From: Halichondria panicea
Taxonomy: Eukaryota > Porifera > Demospongiae > Suberitida > Halichondriidae
Assembly: GCF_963675165.1 (NCBI RefSeq)
Contig: NC_087378.1
Span: 7,927,273-7,991,272 of the forward strand
Length of the DNA stretch: 64,000 nucleotides
Direction of reading: 5' to 3'
Position 1 is the stretch's first letter. Each line of letters starts with the position of its first letter. Below, piece by piece: positions 1 through 25,800 of the stretch. A model generated the notes under the pieces. That model was not told the origin of the DNA. It saw only the letters and a program-made list of their open reading frames with translations, and did no database searches. The translations under genes were made by a program, and so were the position numbers.

Positions 1-149
1 TTGCTGACTTGCTGGAATGTAGGCTTTTAGTGTAGTCTTATTTCACACTCAGATTTATTGTCAAAAGTACAAAGTTATTTATTTATTTATTATAATTATA
101 CAGTCTTTTCTTTCTCTCTTTTATATTCGCTGTGTGTTAGCTAGTTGAC

Positions 150-1125
150 ATGACAGCCAACAACCATCGTAGTAGACCCACTCAGCCCGGGGCCCCGGCG
201 CTTATTGAGCACGATACTCTCAAGTTTCTCATCGTCAATAATCCAGCTCAAGCCACTCTACCACAGTTTGTGAAGGTCAGTTTTGTGTGTGTGTGTGAGC
301 CTACTAAGGGGTTTAGGTTAGCATCTGTTGTGTGTGTGTGTGTGAGCCTACTAAGGGGTTTAGGTTAGCATCTGTTGTGTGTGTGTGAGCCTACTAAGGG
401 GTTTAGGTTAGCATCTGTTGTGTGTGTGTGTGTGGGTAGGTGGGTGAAACCTCCAGCTAAATCAACACATCATGTGATAGACCTCCTGCGAGCTACAGAA
501 TGCAAAAGTTATGAATAATCGAAATCATGTGTTTTGCAAGTGTGTTTGTCTTTTCAGTTGAGTGTCTGTTAGTAAGTAGTGCTTCTGTATACACATACGG
601 CTTTGTCAACTGAAAGCATCTTTGAATAGCTGCTTAGCATATCAGAACACGGCTGCTTCTGTTTATGCCCCAAATGTTCAAAAACTTTCAGCGGTTCTTT
701 AAAAGGGTCGCTGGTATGTGTAGGAGTGTAAGCTAATCCGTTGTTGAACTCTAAATAAAGAACATCTCTGATTGATCTGTGTGGTTATTGTATATAGCTT
801 AATCTTGTGTGAAACTGTACATTGAGCTTATAGTGTTTGTTCTGCCTTAAGGGTCTTACTGAAAGTGATCTTGCATATAAATTATTATACAACTGTTTTC
901 TCAACGTGACTGTGACAGGTTTCCTATTGTTGTATGCTTTCTGTATATAGGAGTTGAAGAAGAACAATGTGAAGGTTGTGGTGAGATGCTGTGAGCCCAC
1001 CTACAGTACAGAGTCCCTCACTGAAGAAGGCATTGATCTCATGGTAGGCACATGCCCCGCACACGCACACGCACACACACACACGCACACACACACACGC
1101 ACACACACACACACACTGCATATGC

Positions 1126-1166
<41 letters not shown>

Positions 1167-1884
1167 TATTGAGGCATTTTAGGGTCTTTTGTAGGTGATT
1201 TGAGAGAGTGCTCTGGTGATCTGTTTGTCATACATGTACACAGTCAACTGTAATGCCTGTTGTTGACCAGTGTGTTACATAAATATATAATGTTGTGTTA
1301 TGCTATTGTATGTTCACACTTCCATTGTCACCCTGTGTATAGGAATGTGAATTTGCTGACGGTGCTGCTCCCCCCTCGAGTGTAGTGAGTCAATGGCTGG
1401 AGTTAGTTGAGGAGACATTCAAGAAGGAGCCCACTGGGTGCATTGCTGTCCATTGTGTGGCGGGACTGGGCAGGGCCCCCGTGTTGGTGGCCATAGCTCT
1501 CATTGAACACGGGATGAAGTATCATGCCGCTGTGGAGTACATCAGACAGTAAGTACAGAGGGGAGGGGCATGTCATAGCCTGGAATGCAAGCATTTTGCA
1601 CTTAATACACAAAAACCTGAGTGCACAAATTTTAAATTTTTGTGTAGGCAGAAATATCTGAAATTAATGCCTGCATTCAGTAGCTACTGTAGTAGAGTCA
1701 GTTCCAACTCCCCCACACCTATATCCCCACACATAGATATCTATTACCAGTAGATGACTGCTCATGTATTAATAATGAATTCTCTCTCTCCCCTCTCAGG
1801 AAACGAAGAGGGGCAATCAATAAGAAACAGATCGAGTTCCTTGAGAGCTACAAGCCCAATAACAAGAAGTGCTCCGTGATGTAG
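150..1884 (+). CDS. PTP4A: PRL-type protein tyrosine phosphatase (PTP4A family)
   Basis: Four exons, 150-275, 951-1043, 1343-1548 and 1800-1884, join in frame to a 169-residue protein, close to the 173 of human PRL-1. The third exon holds the P-loop HCVAGLGR followed by AP; the Ala after the Cys-Val pair and the AP after the Arg are typical of PRL phosphatases. The general-acid Asp is kept in a FADG motif, where vertebrates have WPFDDG. Exon 4 encodes [10 protein letters not shown] and ends in CSVM, a CaaX box, so the protein is expected to be prenylated and to sit on the plasma and endosomal membranes. Vertebrate PRLs end in CCxQ; this one has a single Cys and a weaker polybasic stretch before it. 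The family removes phosphate from tyrosine and binds CNNM magnesium transporters; that role is assigned by homology only. Intron 1 holds a tandem repeat and intron 2 a CA tract. Confidence 0.93.
288..436 (+). repeat. three-copy tandem repeat in PTP4A intron 1
   Basis: Three units of about 43-47 bp share GAGCCTACTAAGGGGTTTAG and a GCATCTGTT block, separated by (GT)n tracts of varying length. The array starts 12 bp after the exon 1 donor. The rest of intron 1 (437-950) shows no further feature. Confidence 0.85.
1059..1162 (+). repeat. CA microsatellite in PTP4A intron 2
   Basis: An interrupted (CA)n tract with scattered CG steps and one TGCATATGCC interruption. Short ORFs on both strands here are simple-repeat artefacts. 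Confidence 0.95.
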
Positions 1885-2429
1885 CCACTGACTGGGGCAC
1901 ACGCACACACACACACCATACAACTACTAGCAGCTGCCTCTATATATAGGATCATGCATAGCAACAAAGTGAACACCTCAACCTATAATTATGTTATTAT
2001 GATGGACATGTGCTGTTGTATTTATTTGTAGTAGAGAGTTCGTATACTTTCCATGTGTGTGTAGCATGCATGGAAGCACTGGCTGGTAGCTAGCTTGGAA
2101 GGAATTTTGTTATGTTATATATAACTGTGAAACAGTTTTTGTGCCAGTGTGACTGAATGATAATGAATTTTCAATGACACTTAATTAATTGCTTGATGTT
2201 GTCATCATTACTTACAATTATGCCAAATGAGTATAATATTATATAGAATGAAGCGTATGCATGTACATTGTACCATAATAATGCTTACCTCAGCACTTTT
2301 ACATGTAGTATTGGCCAGACAGAAAACTTTCATTTTTTGATATTCTACTCCACAAAATATAAATCACATGAGTCAGACAATAAACAGTTACACACACCCT
2401 CTATCAGCTACGCACAGTGCTACTCATGA
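1885..2429. other. convergent 3' flanks of PTP4A and ALDH8A1
   Basis: The two genes end facing each other 545 bp apart. An AATAAA lies on the plus strand at 2379-2384, close to the ALDH8A1 stop, and the complement TTTATT at 2021-2026 offers a minus-strand signal close to the PTP4A stop. If both are used, the two 3' UTRs overlap by about 350 bp. No coding sequence is seen. Confidence 0.5.
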
Positions 2430-5425
2430 TCAGTCAGTGTGCTTGATGCAGACTGTCTTAACCTCCGTGTAGAAGTCGAGCGAGTCTTTGAAACCTTCCC
2501 TCCCTACTCCTGATTTCTTGGCTCCACCGAATGGCATGTTAAGGTCTCGAACCAGCCAGCAGTTCACCCAGACAGTGCCCACCTGAACACAGGGAACAGC
2601 TGTTATACAACAGTGTAGTGCAACACTGTACTGTTACTGTTAGGGAATTTCGTGTAAGGACAAATTTAGTAATTAGTAGAAGCTCAAAATTCAAGATAAT
2701 AATGTAACTGTGCAATGACAACTGTGCAATGACAAATTTAAGCAATATAGTAGAGACAGACATAATAAAATAATTATGACTGGGCTACCCCCCCAGGGAG
2801 CTTACATCAAAAGCCACCCACTGGGCTACCCCCAGACAGACCCCCCAGACAGCTTACATCAAGAGCCTGTGCCACTCTGTGGGTGGTCCCGGAATTCTCA
2901 GACCAAACACACGCACAAAGACCATACTTGACGTTGTTGGCTCTTTCAACCGCCTGCACGTGTGAATACATCAAAGAGAGAGAGAGAGATTAAAACACTA
3001 GAGAGGTCACAGCTGGACTAGAGTAGGATTACAAGAATCCTTATAACAGTGTCCATCAAGTAACAGTCATGTCTATAATTATGGTATACATAGTTTGTGT
3101 TGTGCATATAATTAATATGTGTGAGATTGTATATGTATGATTGAGCAGCTAGGAGAAAATAACTAGAACTTTTAAACTACCATAGTCAGGGGATGTTCGT
3201 ACCTCCTCTTCTGTCTTGAAAGGGACGATGCATGTGACAGGCCCAAACACTTCCTCCTGCATCAGCTTGCTGTCATCAGTCACATCAGTGATGACAGTCG
3301 GACGCATGAAATAGCCGTTCTTGTTCCTCTCTGGTAGGGCCAGCTCCTCCACCCCGTGCCCACACTGCACATTGCAACCCTCCCTCCGGGCCAAGTCCAC
3401 GTATCCCGTCACCTTGGTCAAGTGCTCCTTGCTTACCAAGGCTCCCATTTTGTTGGTACTGTCAGTCGGGTCACCTACTGTCATTTGTCTATGTGTGTGT
3501 GTGTGGGGGGGGGCGGGGAAAGATGAGACAAATACCGAGCATGTTGAACTATACACCAACTACACGTATATACTAGTAAAGTATGAAAAACCTATTTTAG
3601 GGCTGGAACTATGTACACACACGATTGGTCCATCTATTCAATGCTTGTGAGTGGCTCTGGTTAATAATATTATCAAGAGTCTGGTTAATTTGCTGCTCAG
3701 CAATGGGGGGCGAAAGAGAGAGCATGGGAGGCTATTCTAATAGACCATATATTATTAGTTGAACTGCTAACCTACTCACTTGGTGAGTTTGACAAATCTC
3801 TTCACAAACTCCTCATAGATGCCCTCCTGCACAAAGATGCGACTGGTGGTGAGGCAAATCTCACCCTGGTTGGTGAAGGAGGATCGTATCATAGCAGGGA
3901 GACACTTGTCGAGGTTGACATCATCAAACACCACTCCTGCGTTCTTACCACCCAGCTGCGGACACACGAGAAGAAATACATGTGTATAATTATAACTGTT
4001 GGGAATACAGGAAAGGGCAGCTATAATACACAAGCAGTACGAGTTGTATGTTACTGTATAATTATGTCTTAAGTCCTGAAATAGGGTTAAGATCAATTAA
4101 CATGTAATTCTAAGAAACCTCCGTAACTTCAATGCAAGGACTTGGGAGGAAAAAGGATTATAATTATAATTATATATCTGATGAAGAGAGTTGAGGGAAT
4201 CCAGTACCTCAAGAGAGAGTCTCTTGATGTAAGGAGCAGTGACACTCTGTATCCTCTGTCCAACCAGAGTGCTCCCAGTGAAGGAGATGATGGGAACAAG
4301 AGGATGCTTCACAATGGCCTCCCCCACCGTGGGACCAACACCATACACCATGTTCACCACACCAGGGGGTAGACCTGGAGGGGGGGGGCACAATTCATGT
4401 ATGCATGGAAATAATGGAAAAATTGAGGGAATTTCAAAAAATGTCCATCATACGAAAAATTTGCAACCTCACACGAAAACTATACATCTATACTGTACCA
4501 ATTCCACTGTAACTGTAAGCTTTATAGCCAGTGCACAGTGACACTGTACACACACTCACCAGCCTCCTTCATAACCTCAGCCAGTAGGTGAGCTGTGAGA
4601 GAGGTCATCTCACTGGGTTTACACACGACAGTACAGCCGGCACCAATGGCTGGAGCTATCTTAAAGGAGAGGAGATAGATGGGAAGGTTCCACGGTGATA
4701 TGAGGCCGGCGACTCCAATAGGGGAACGACACGTGTAGTTAGTAGCTCCTTTGTCAGTTTGGACAGTCGACCTGCAGGACGAGAAGTGGATATGAGAGCT
4801 CATCTTCTTAGACGTTGCACTTTAAAAACAACCTAGTAAATTCTCTTGCAAGTTCAGGGTGTTATGGAATCTTAACTTGCTGAACAATTATTACAGCTGG
4901 CTAATAATATAAACCTCTAGCATTGATATTGAAGCACTCACGTCTCAATGGTGTGCATTATGGCTGAAGCAAAGAATCTGAAGTTGTGGCAGCAGCGATC
5001 GATGTCGACGGCCTTGGCCAGCCAAACGGGTTTGCCCTGATCTCTAGACTCGGCACTCGCAAATTCATCTAACCTTGAATCGACCAATTCTGCAATCTTG
5101 TTCATAAGTCGAGCTCTCTCTCGAGGTGGAGTCTTCGACCATCTGCGATGAAGGAATTCAAAGGCCGTATTATAAAGAAAAGTTATGTACATATAAAGCT
5201 AGGTGCATGTAGTACAGTATGATGGTGTACAGTCGAGTCGAGTCAGTAGCCTCACTCTTTAAAGGCTTCCTTTGCAGCCTGCACAGCTTGCTCCACCTCT
5301 TCTTCCCCGCTGTCAGGTACTTTGAGATGCACCTTGCCAGTTGCAGGGTTGTAGCTGTCAATATGGCGACTGCAACGCACAAACTCGCCCCCAATGAAGT
5401 TAGGCAGCTCCTGCAAAGTAGCCAT
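2430..5425 (-). CDS. ALDH8A1: 2-aminomuconic semialdehyde dehydrogenase-like (ALDH8A1)
   Basis: Eight exons in transcript order: 5425-5256, 5142-4942, 4771-4560, 4374-4208, 3955-3780, 3488-3203, 2953-2858 and 2582-2430. They join in frame to 486 residues, against 487 in human ALDH8A1. The fold is a complete NAD-dependent aldehyde dehydrogenase: GLISPWNLP and KPSE in the cofactor site, FTGST, the general base Glu in LSLELGGKN (split by the exon 4/5 boundary), the nucleophile Cys in [11 protein letters not shown], and EEVFGPV and PFGGAKKSG near the end. It matches ALDH8A1 more closely than ALDH1/2, for example NFRFFAS and GREGFKDS. In animals this enzyme oxidises 2-aminomuconic semialdehyde in cytosolic tryptophan/kynurenine breakdown. 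It is head-to-head with CEP97, with 197 bp between the start codons. Confidence 0.95.
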
Positions 5426-5622
5426 TTTTGCTGACTAGGGAACTAGTTATGTGTTAGTTGTATGAACGACCTTTCCCCTTTAGTTCAAAAACAGTAAACA
5501 TTTTATTTTTATTCTAACGACGACCTTTCCCCTATTTCACTATCGGAGAAGAGAAGGGGAGGACCAGCTGTACTGTAGAAGTGATTTTTTCAAGTATACC
5601 CTCTATCTTGATTTTGCCTGCC
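5426..5622. promoter_or_regulatory. shared head-to-head promoter, ALDH8A1 / CEP97
   Basis: These 197 bp separate two divergent start codons and must hold both 5' UTRs and core promoters. The motif CGACCTTTCCCCT occurs twice in the same orientation, at 5467-5479 and 5521-5533. A direct duplicate in such a short promoter is a candidate factor-binding site; the factor is unknown. Confidence 0.55.
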
Positions 5623-18424
<12,802 letters not shown>

Positions 18425-19584
18425 GTGATAGGGGCATGCATTTAGTGGACTCACTTACTTAATACCCTGTGTATAATCCCCTGTACTTGTATTGACACTC
18501 CATATTATTCTATGATACGTGTATATACACAATTCACTGATGTATGTGCATGCATGAATATGATGGTCTTTTAGAAGAGCAAATAATTATAGAGCCGATC
18601 ACTATAGAAAAAATATATATAGCATGCAATTTTATTAGGGGGCGATTGTTTAAAGAGGTTTAATCCATGCATGCATGTCAGTCTGATCTCTTTCCTATTC
18701 CTCATGCATAGAGGATCAGTATTCTACATACAATTGCATGGCGCATATCACTTGTATACATGCATCTAAGAAAGAACATCAATTTTTTTTGTATGTTAAA
18801 ATCGTCAACAAACAGTTCACAAATAACAGAGTTCATACATACATTATAACAGAGTAACGATAATCTAAATGACACAATACTTTTTTTTGTTGAGAATAAA
18901 CCTCTGAAACTGCTAATAACTAAGTCTTATGCTAATGAAACAAAAACTCTGATTATGATAAATATTAAGTACAATGAAAGTTCTGTCAAACCTGTTAAAG
19001 GTATAGTTAGTGATGGGCAGTTTTCACCCGATAAATTTGTCAGTTATGATTGTCTTGAGTCCTGGTGGACAGTGGTGGAGTAAACGTTTCTTGGTCGAAA
19101 TGCCAGTAATGGCAAGTGTCTTGTTCATATAATTATATACAACAGTTCTCGTCAAGTTCAATAGTATATAATACCATAATTGTTGAGTAGCTTGCGATCG
19201 CGTAAGAGTCTTCGTTTGATTGGTCAATGGATGATCGAAGCTGTAGTTAATACGTGCCTTGGGAGGAAATGGAAGAAAAAAAATAATAAAGAGAAAAGAG
19301 AGAAAGGATGTTGAAAAATAGTTCGCTTGTGTTAGGTTTGTAAACTTAAGTCTCTTTGGCTTAGATTGTTGTACTTTGTTGTAGGTTATTCAAATTGTTC
19401 AAGTCGTACCTCCATCTTCTGTGGGAAGTGTTGGTTGATGTCCAGCTGTCGACAGACGGGAGGTATAAAAGTAGTTCGAGTGTGCTCATGTGAGTATCAA
19501 ATCGTCACGTAGATTCATGGCACCTCGTCACAGTGTTGTTGTGTTAACAACGTCGTTGCGTTTCAGTCGTCAGTTTATTTGTCT
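18425..19584. other. intergenic, convergent CEP97 and HEY 3' ends
   Basis: A stretch of 1160 bp lies between two stop codons. It is AT-rich and probably holds both 3' UTRs. I see no ORF with protein-like composition, no tRNA and no transposon ends. Confidence 0.6.
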
Positions 19585-22136
19585 TTAAAATTTGTCGGTG
19601 GTCATGGCGTCAGCCCAGGGGCGGAATGGTGTCTTGTTGATTGGCTTGGTCGGCGAGGGTAAACTGTTGGTCTGTGCCAACACAGTCATGTTGGGGGCGA
19701 TGACGCTGATTGGGGAAACAGCGGTCGTCTTTGGGAGAAGCACGGAGGGCTTGATGACTCCCATGGTAGTCGTAGAAACAGTGGGACCAGAGAAAATGGT
19801 CTGGATTCCAACGGTGGGTGTGGCTCTGAAAACAGGTATACTGGCAGTTGAAGCGAACGATATCCCAGGGAAGGCCACGCTGAATCTAGGTAGGGGTTCT
19901 CCAGCAGGTGGGGGTGTGAGATTGTCAGGGGAGGCCCTAGGAGGTGTCATCGGCGTGTACGGGGACGTAGACGGCATGTTCACAATGGTTGAGACTGGAG
20001 TGGCCTGTTGCTGGGACACGTTGATCTGTGCATTGGCAGCCACAGCAGCATTGATGGCCAGCTCTCTCTGGGCAAGGAAGTTCTCGAGATGGTTGAGCAG
20101 GCGAACGTGTTGAGTGTCTTTCATATCCACGCCCTCAACTCCAGTCAGGTATCGAGCCACTTCACCAGTAGCCTCACGGAAGCCCATGATTCGGTAGTCA
20201 AGGAAAGCTCTTGTGTTGCCGTACGCAGAGTAGGGGTCATTGAAACCTGTGAAATGTGAGAATACATAAAGTCAAGGTCCGTTGCAGGCATGCATTTGTG
20301 GTCTAGCAAAATATACCAAAGGAAATGTGGTGAGGATGATCTAATTGCTTTGGCTCTAAATGCAATGCCACCCACTTTGTGTACGTATGTTCTAACCACA
20401 GCTAAAGCACCTACCTCTTGGGTCTCTCGTCTGGTGCAAGTGCCTCAAGTGTTCAACCGTCATTTGAAGGATTTCAGCCTTCTCCAGTTTAGCAGAACCC
20501 TGTGAAAGAGTTCAAGGGGGTGGAAGGTTAAAGAAGGAAATTCATTGTTAAGTGTTGATGCATGCTGGCAAAGGGTGTGCCAGCCCACTATGGTCTGTAA
20601 TCAGGGCCACAGATCTAGTACACTTATGAATCTGCTAACCCATTTCCTGGATGAATAAACTTATTACAAAGGTCCTAACAACTTACACTTTAGCACAAAT
20701 CCTTTATAGTAACTACTATTACAAATTTAGAGTAAAAGATAATCTGCTCACATATGCTGGGCCCATTGCTGGCATATCAAAGACTAGCATAACAAGGTTA
20801 GGGGAATAAGGCTGAGTTGTGTCAACACACCCCAAATTGGTCATGGAATTTACAAGAATAAAATGTAATGCATGACAAAAATTACTAGGGAAAAATTATA
20901 GTGTGGGCTGTATCAGCAATAATTGTTAGCTAGGTGGCCACAAAGAAACTACAAGCAGGGACATAAGATTATGGATTATGTAGACACTATTTACACAGGG
21001 GCAACCCAAACAAACTATAGCCATAATTATACTCCCAACAAGTTTAGCATATACAGTAGTCTTTTCTTTCCCTACAAAACATACTAGGAATTATGGCAGG
21101 GATGCAGTTGGGCACAGAGCCAGACTTTAGGGGGGCTGGATAAATTCTCCTTAGAAACACAAGTTTGCAGATTGTACCCACCTCTCAAACAAAATGCTCC
21201 CACATTTGAATCACTATCTAATCAACCCAATAGCTACAGTAGTGACAAGCAGCTGTCTTGGCCAATGTTTTTGAGATAACTTTGGCAAACAATTTGTTTA
21301 AGGTACATTCCTAGCATTGCTAAGACCCACCTAAACCAGGGCTGGTCTATCACTTCACCCTCCTACACAGCAGTTGCACACGTACACCAGACTTCAACAT
21401 GAGAATTGCAATAGGCACCAACAAAGACACCATTGTCTAATCTACTATACCAACAGCAAATTCATAGTCAATACACAGCCGCTAAGTGCAACAAGTAGTC
21501 AGGTGACATAACACCCCCCATGAAGTTTACCTAAGCAGACAACTGATTTGCATTAAGAGTTTCCCCTAACAACAGAGCCCTGTACACAAAGCAATGGGGA
21601 CTTATACAAGAAGAGGAAACAGAAATTCAATAGCAGCACCCACCACAAAGACCTACACACCTGCTTCTCAAAGGCTTGAGGGACGAGTCTTCGCAGCTCC
21701 ATCAAGCAAGTGTTGATGCGATCCCTGCGACGTTTCTCAATTATCTGCAAGGTGCAAACAAACAGGACATGAATGCAAGCTCTCACAGCTATTTCAAGCA
21801 GTCATTAACACAAGCCCTTAGCTTTTACAGCAACATACTTATGCACACAAGTACAAATAAACGCATAGCTAGCCCGACATGTCATGCAAAAATATTAAAT
21901 GTTGATCTATACTATGAAAGAATGCTGCAGCTATTATAGGATCTGGCTATATGCAAAACAAATCCACTCACCCCACGTCTCTTCTTGCGAGAAACCATGA
22001 CGTTGTCTGGGCTGCAGAAAAAGAAACGGTGCAATCAAATTTCTGCAAATACACAAAGTACTGCAAACACTCACCTAGAGCAGTCGTCATAGTCATCGCA
22101 GTTCTCGTTCTCGGAGTCACTCAGATGTCGCTTCAT
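19585..22136 (-). CDS. HEY: HEY-type bHLH-Orange transcriptional repressor
   Basis: Five exons in transcript order: 22136-22075, 22011-21972, 21744-21661, 20499-20415 and 20246-19585. They give 310 residues; human HEY1 has 304. The basic region reads [16 protein letters not shown]: it carries Gly where Hes proteins have Pro, which is diagnostic of the HEY branch. The helix-loop-helix continues with [12 protein letters not shown] and [18 protein letters not shown]. The Orange domain follows ([17 protein letters not shown] to [10 protein letters not shown]). The C-terminus has TPFRPW, the YRPW motif with Phe for Tyr, and the TEIGAF tail is not kept. The acidic N-terminus is short. The linker is rich in Pro, Thr and Ser. 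HEY proteins are nuclear Notch-target repressors that bind CACGTG E-boxes. Intron 4 (20500-21660) is plain AT-rich sequence. The gene is head-to-head with HDDC2. Confidence 0.95.
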
Positions 22137-22467
22137 TTTCAAAATAGTTTTTGCAGAAACTTTAGTAGAATACGATCGAAGGAAAATAATGCAGTAGAAA
22201 CAGTAATTAGATAGAAGAAACACACGGAGTATTAGCAGAACTTGAGCGAGTTAACAAACAAAATCACACAAACACAAAAAGAGAAGCACAAAAAAAAGAG
22301 AGCAAAAAGAGGGCACTGATCTAACGTGGTAAAGCATGACCTGTTATACTGCGACTGTGGGAAAGTGGGCTGTGGAATGTTGTGGGCTTACAACACGTGT
22401 AGAGCCTATGCAAAAGGAATGTGTTTGGGAGTTTACTCAGTGCACACGGCACACGGTCGTCAATGCA
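22137..22467. promoter_or_regulatory. shared HEY / HDDC2 promoter with CSL site and E-box
   Basis: This 331-bp interval separates the two start codons. TGTGGGAA at 22356-22363 fits the CSL/RBPJ consensus YGTGRGAA, 220 bp upstream of HEY. ACACGTGT at 22393-22400 contains CACGTG (22394-22399), the E-box class bound by HEY itself. In bilaterians HEY genes respond to Notch through CSL and repress their own promoters; here that is inference from two short motifs. Confidence 0.5.
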
Positions 22468-22737
22468 ATGGCAGAGAAACAGGTAACCAGCGGAGGCCTT
22501 TTTGGGTTTTTTGAGCTCATTGGAAAGCTAAAGGTAGGATAGAACAGACCAATGCATTAATTATTTAACAACTTTTTTTTCGTCCACACAACAGCACTTA
22601 AAGAGAACAGGATGGGTACGGAGGGATATTGTTGAACCAGAGAGCGTAGCTTCGCACATGTATAGGATGTCGTTGATGTCATTTCTGTTTGTGGACACGG
22701 TAGATCCTGCTCTTAATAGAGAAAGGTGACTTCAATG

Positions 22738-22780
<43 letters not shown>

Positions 22781-22800
22781 ACACACACACACACACGCAC

Positions 22801-22867
<67 letters not shown>

Positions 22868-25800
22868 TGGCAGTTGTAATAATAAATTATGCACTTGTGA
22901 TCGAAGGGAAGTACCTTATTTGTTGATACAATAGTGCATTCTAGTCTAGTCCACTAAACAGCTGGAATCTACTGTGTTTACCTTGGAGCATCTACAATAA
23001 CAATGTACATTCTTAGCTGTCTACTTCTCTTATAAATAATAAGCCTCTTGCTTGTGATTTAAACAGCATGAGAGAGCGTCAACACTAGCCTAACTTTTCC
23101 AAATGCAATTCCAATTGCTGACCTCCCTAGCCTGTTGCAGTGCAAAACCTTCCAGCCTTTCGTCATCATTTATACCCTCTCAGGTGCATCAGAATGTCCC
23201 TAGTTCATGACCTTGCCGAGTCCTTAGTTGGTGACATCACACCTTTCGATGGAGTGAGCAAAGAGGAGAAATGCAGAATGGAGAATGTAAGTTAAGAGAA
23301 TTATTAGCAGCTGTCTATTCTAATTCTGTCGTTTTCAGGAGGGAATGCTAAAAATAAAGACCCTAGTACCTGATCAGGTAAGTAAGGCATCAGTACTATT
23401 ACCCTGTGCATGCGCGTAGAATGATTGGTGTGTGTGTGCGTGCGTGTGGTAGGAGAAAAAACTAGACACTTTCATGGGCTGTTTTAACTGCTTATAAAAC
23501 AGTGCTTGGAAAATAATGCATTATACCTCTACTTGAAACTTGTAGGCGATCCTCGAAAGGCGACGAAAGCACTCGATCTGATCGATGTGGCTTTCTAAAG
23601 TAACGTCCCATTTGTGATCATTACAATCTAGGCCATGGGGAAAGAGAACAAATGTCCTATCATGTGCCAGCAATACACTTGCTAATTACACCAACACACA
23701 CAGGTTGAGTGCTCTCCAGAGAATCTTGTTATGTAACAGATGTTGATAAAGGTCCGGAAATATGAGCTTGGCTAATGGCTTGGGAACATGGCTTCTATAG
23801 GGGATGCTGAATCCTGCTGTAAAATATTGCGTAGTCATAATTATAATGTTTCCCTAATTCTTGACAGAATATTAATTAGTGTAACCTGTATTGTTGAGTA
23901 CACATAGTAACTTGTACTGGTATGATTCTATTTCAGATAGAGCATCACATGGTCAAGCTATAAGTGTCTAGCTAGCTGTACAGTTATACCCGCAGTGCAA
24001 TTACTTAGCATCACCTCTACACTCTCAGGAATAAGATTAGTAGTCCTCAGTTTCAAGATTTGTGGCTTTTATGATGACAACTGAAACAGAAAATGAATCA
24101 TCCAAGACCTCCTTGTCTCGCAGCCTGACCCCTACTCTTGATACAACCTTGAGGCTGCCTCATGTACCATACAGCTTTCAATGCCCTGCTCAGCTATTAT
24201 TGCTCAAATATGCTCAGTTTCAGAAGCACTTTTCCCTCTACCACCATTCTCTTGACATCGCTGAAGAGCACTTCGAAAGAACATTTCAACACCAGTTTCG
24301 AGAACAAGTATTAGTCACGGGATTCACTTTTGATGGTCTGTTCTCTGAGAATAACAACTGGAAGGAAGATCTTTTACTCGCACTAAACGATCTGTCTCCT
24401 ATCACTCTCTCCAAATGTTGCTCGTCTGTTATAGTGCACGAAGAATACAACAATGGAAAGTTGAATTTAATCGACAAATTGGATTTGGCTGAGCTGCTGA
24501 ATGGTCCAAAAACGATTGTATCATGCAAAGACGCTGTCAGGTGTGGTGCTGCAACTTGTCGCTTCGAACTCACCTTCCCTTTTCCGTCTTTTCTGACCGG
24601 AGTTGATAATCTTTTGGGGCTACTACTCATTGCTTTGTCGTCTCTCCTTCAACTACCAGACTGGTCATGCGTATCATTCAGTGATATCCGAGAGTTTCTG
24701 TTACAGTTCCCCTTCTGGGTGCACGGTAATTACGCCCAGGCATTTTTGGAAACACGAGTTGAAAATGTACTAGTTTGTGAGGAATTTAAAGGATTAAAGG
24801 TTGTGAAAGTAGACAACGGAGAGTCATCACCGAATGTGTTTTTGTGCTTCAAAGATGGCGACTTTGTCACTATCTCTGGTCTACTGAAATGGTATAGACG
24901 ACATCTGGTAAAGAGGGTTATAGGCATCTTGTCAAGTATGGGCGACGTCACTTCTGGCAAACTGTCTAGTTTATTAACTGGAATACTTGGATAGACAGAT
25001 TAGTTGTTGCAGTTAAAAAGCTCGTAGTTGGATTGATTTGTGTCAGATTATTTTATTATATTTCACATTGATTTGATAAATTTGTATGATGTGATTGTAA
25101 TTGTTGGTTTGGCTGCAATGCTTATGGCAAATCTATGCATGTACGTGCACAGAGGGATTCTTTCAGCTGCCATAACTTGTAATTTCGTGGATCCAACTTC
25201 AACGATTTTCTGATTTTCTGAAAGCTTAGAAAGAGACATTTCAAATGGTGTCATTAAAGTTCATATTTGAGAGATAACAGTATTTGCCAATTTGGCCATA
25301 CCATGGTCCAAGGCCGAAAATGACCCCAACGAACTTTTGGATTTAAACACATCATATGAATTGTATCTTTCTAAGCTTTCAGAAAATGACGTTATTGGAC
25401 CAACGTAACTGAAGTTATGGCCGTGCAAAGATGCTCTATTAAACTGTCTCTTTCTCTGTCATGCACATGTACAGGTTGGGGAGGAGATGTACCAGCTATG
25501 GCAGGTTAGGCTAGCAAAGTGTGCATGTGCACACATTCCATGTTTTTTTTTTTTTACAGGAATACGAAGATGGGAAGAGCCCTGAGGCAATCGTTGTGAA
25601 AGACCTTGACAAGTTCGATATGATATTTCAAGCGTATGAATATGAAAAAGGTAAGCGTTTGTGACAGCATGTAATGTTACTAGTGAATCAGTATGTGCAT
25701 GGTGTAAAGTCAAAGCTTCTAATCCTAACAGCTGAGGGGAAACCGAAAGGACTGCAAGAATTTTTTGACAGTACAGAAGGTAATAGCATACATGCACAAC

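Noticed and set aside
19592-20113. 173-codon plus-strand ORF
   Set aside because: It is antisense to the last HEY exon, which has clear homology on the minus strand.
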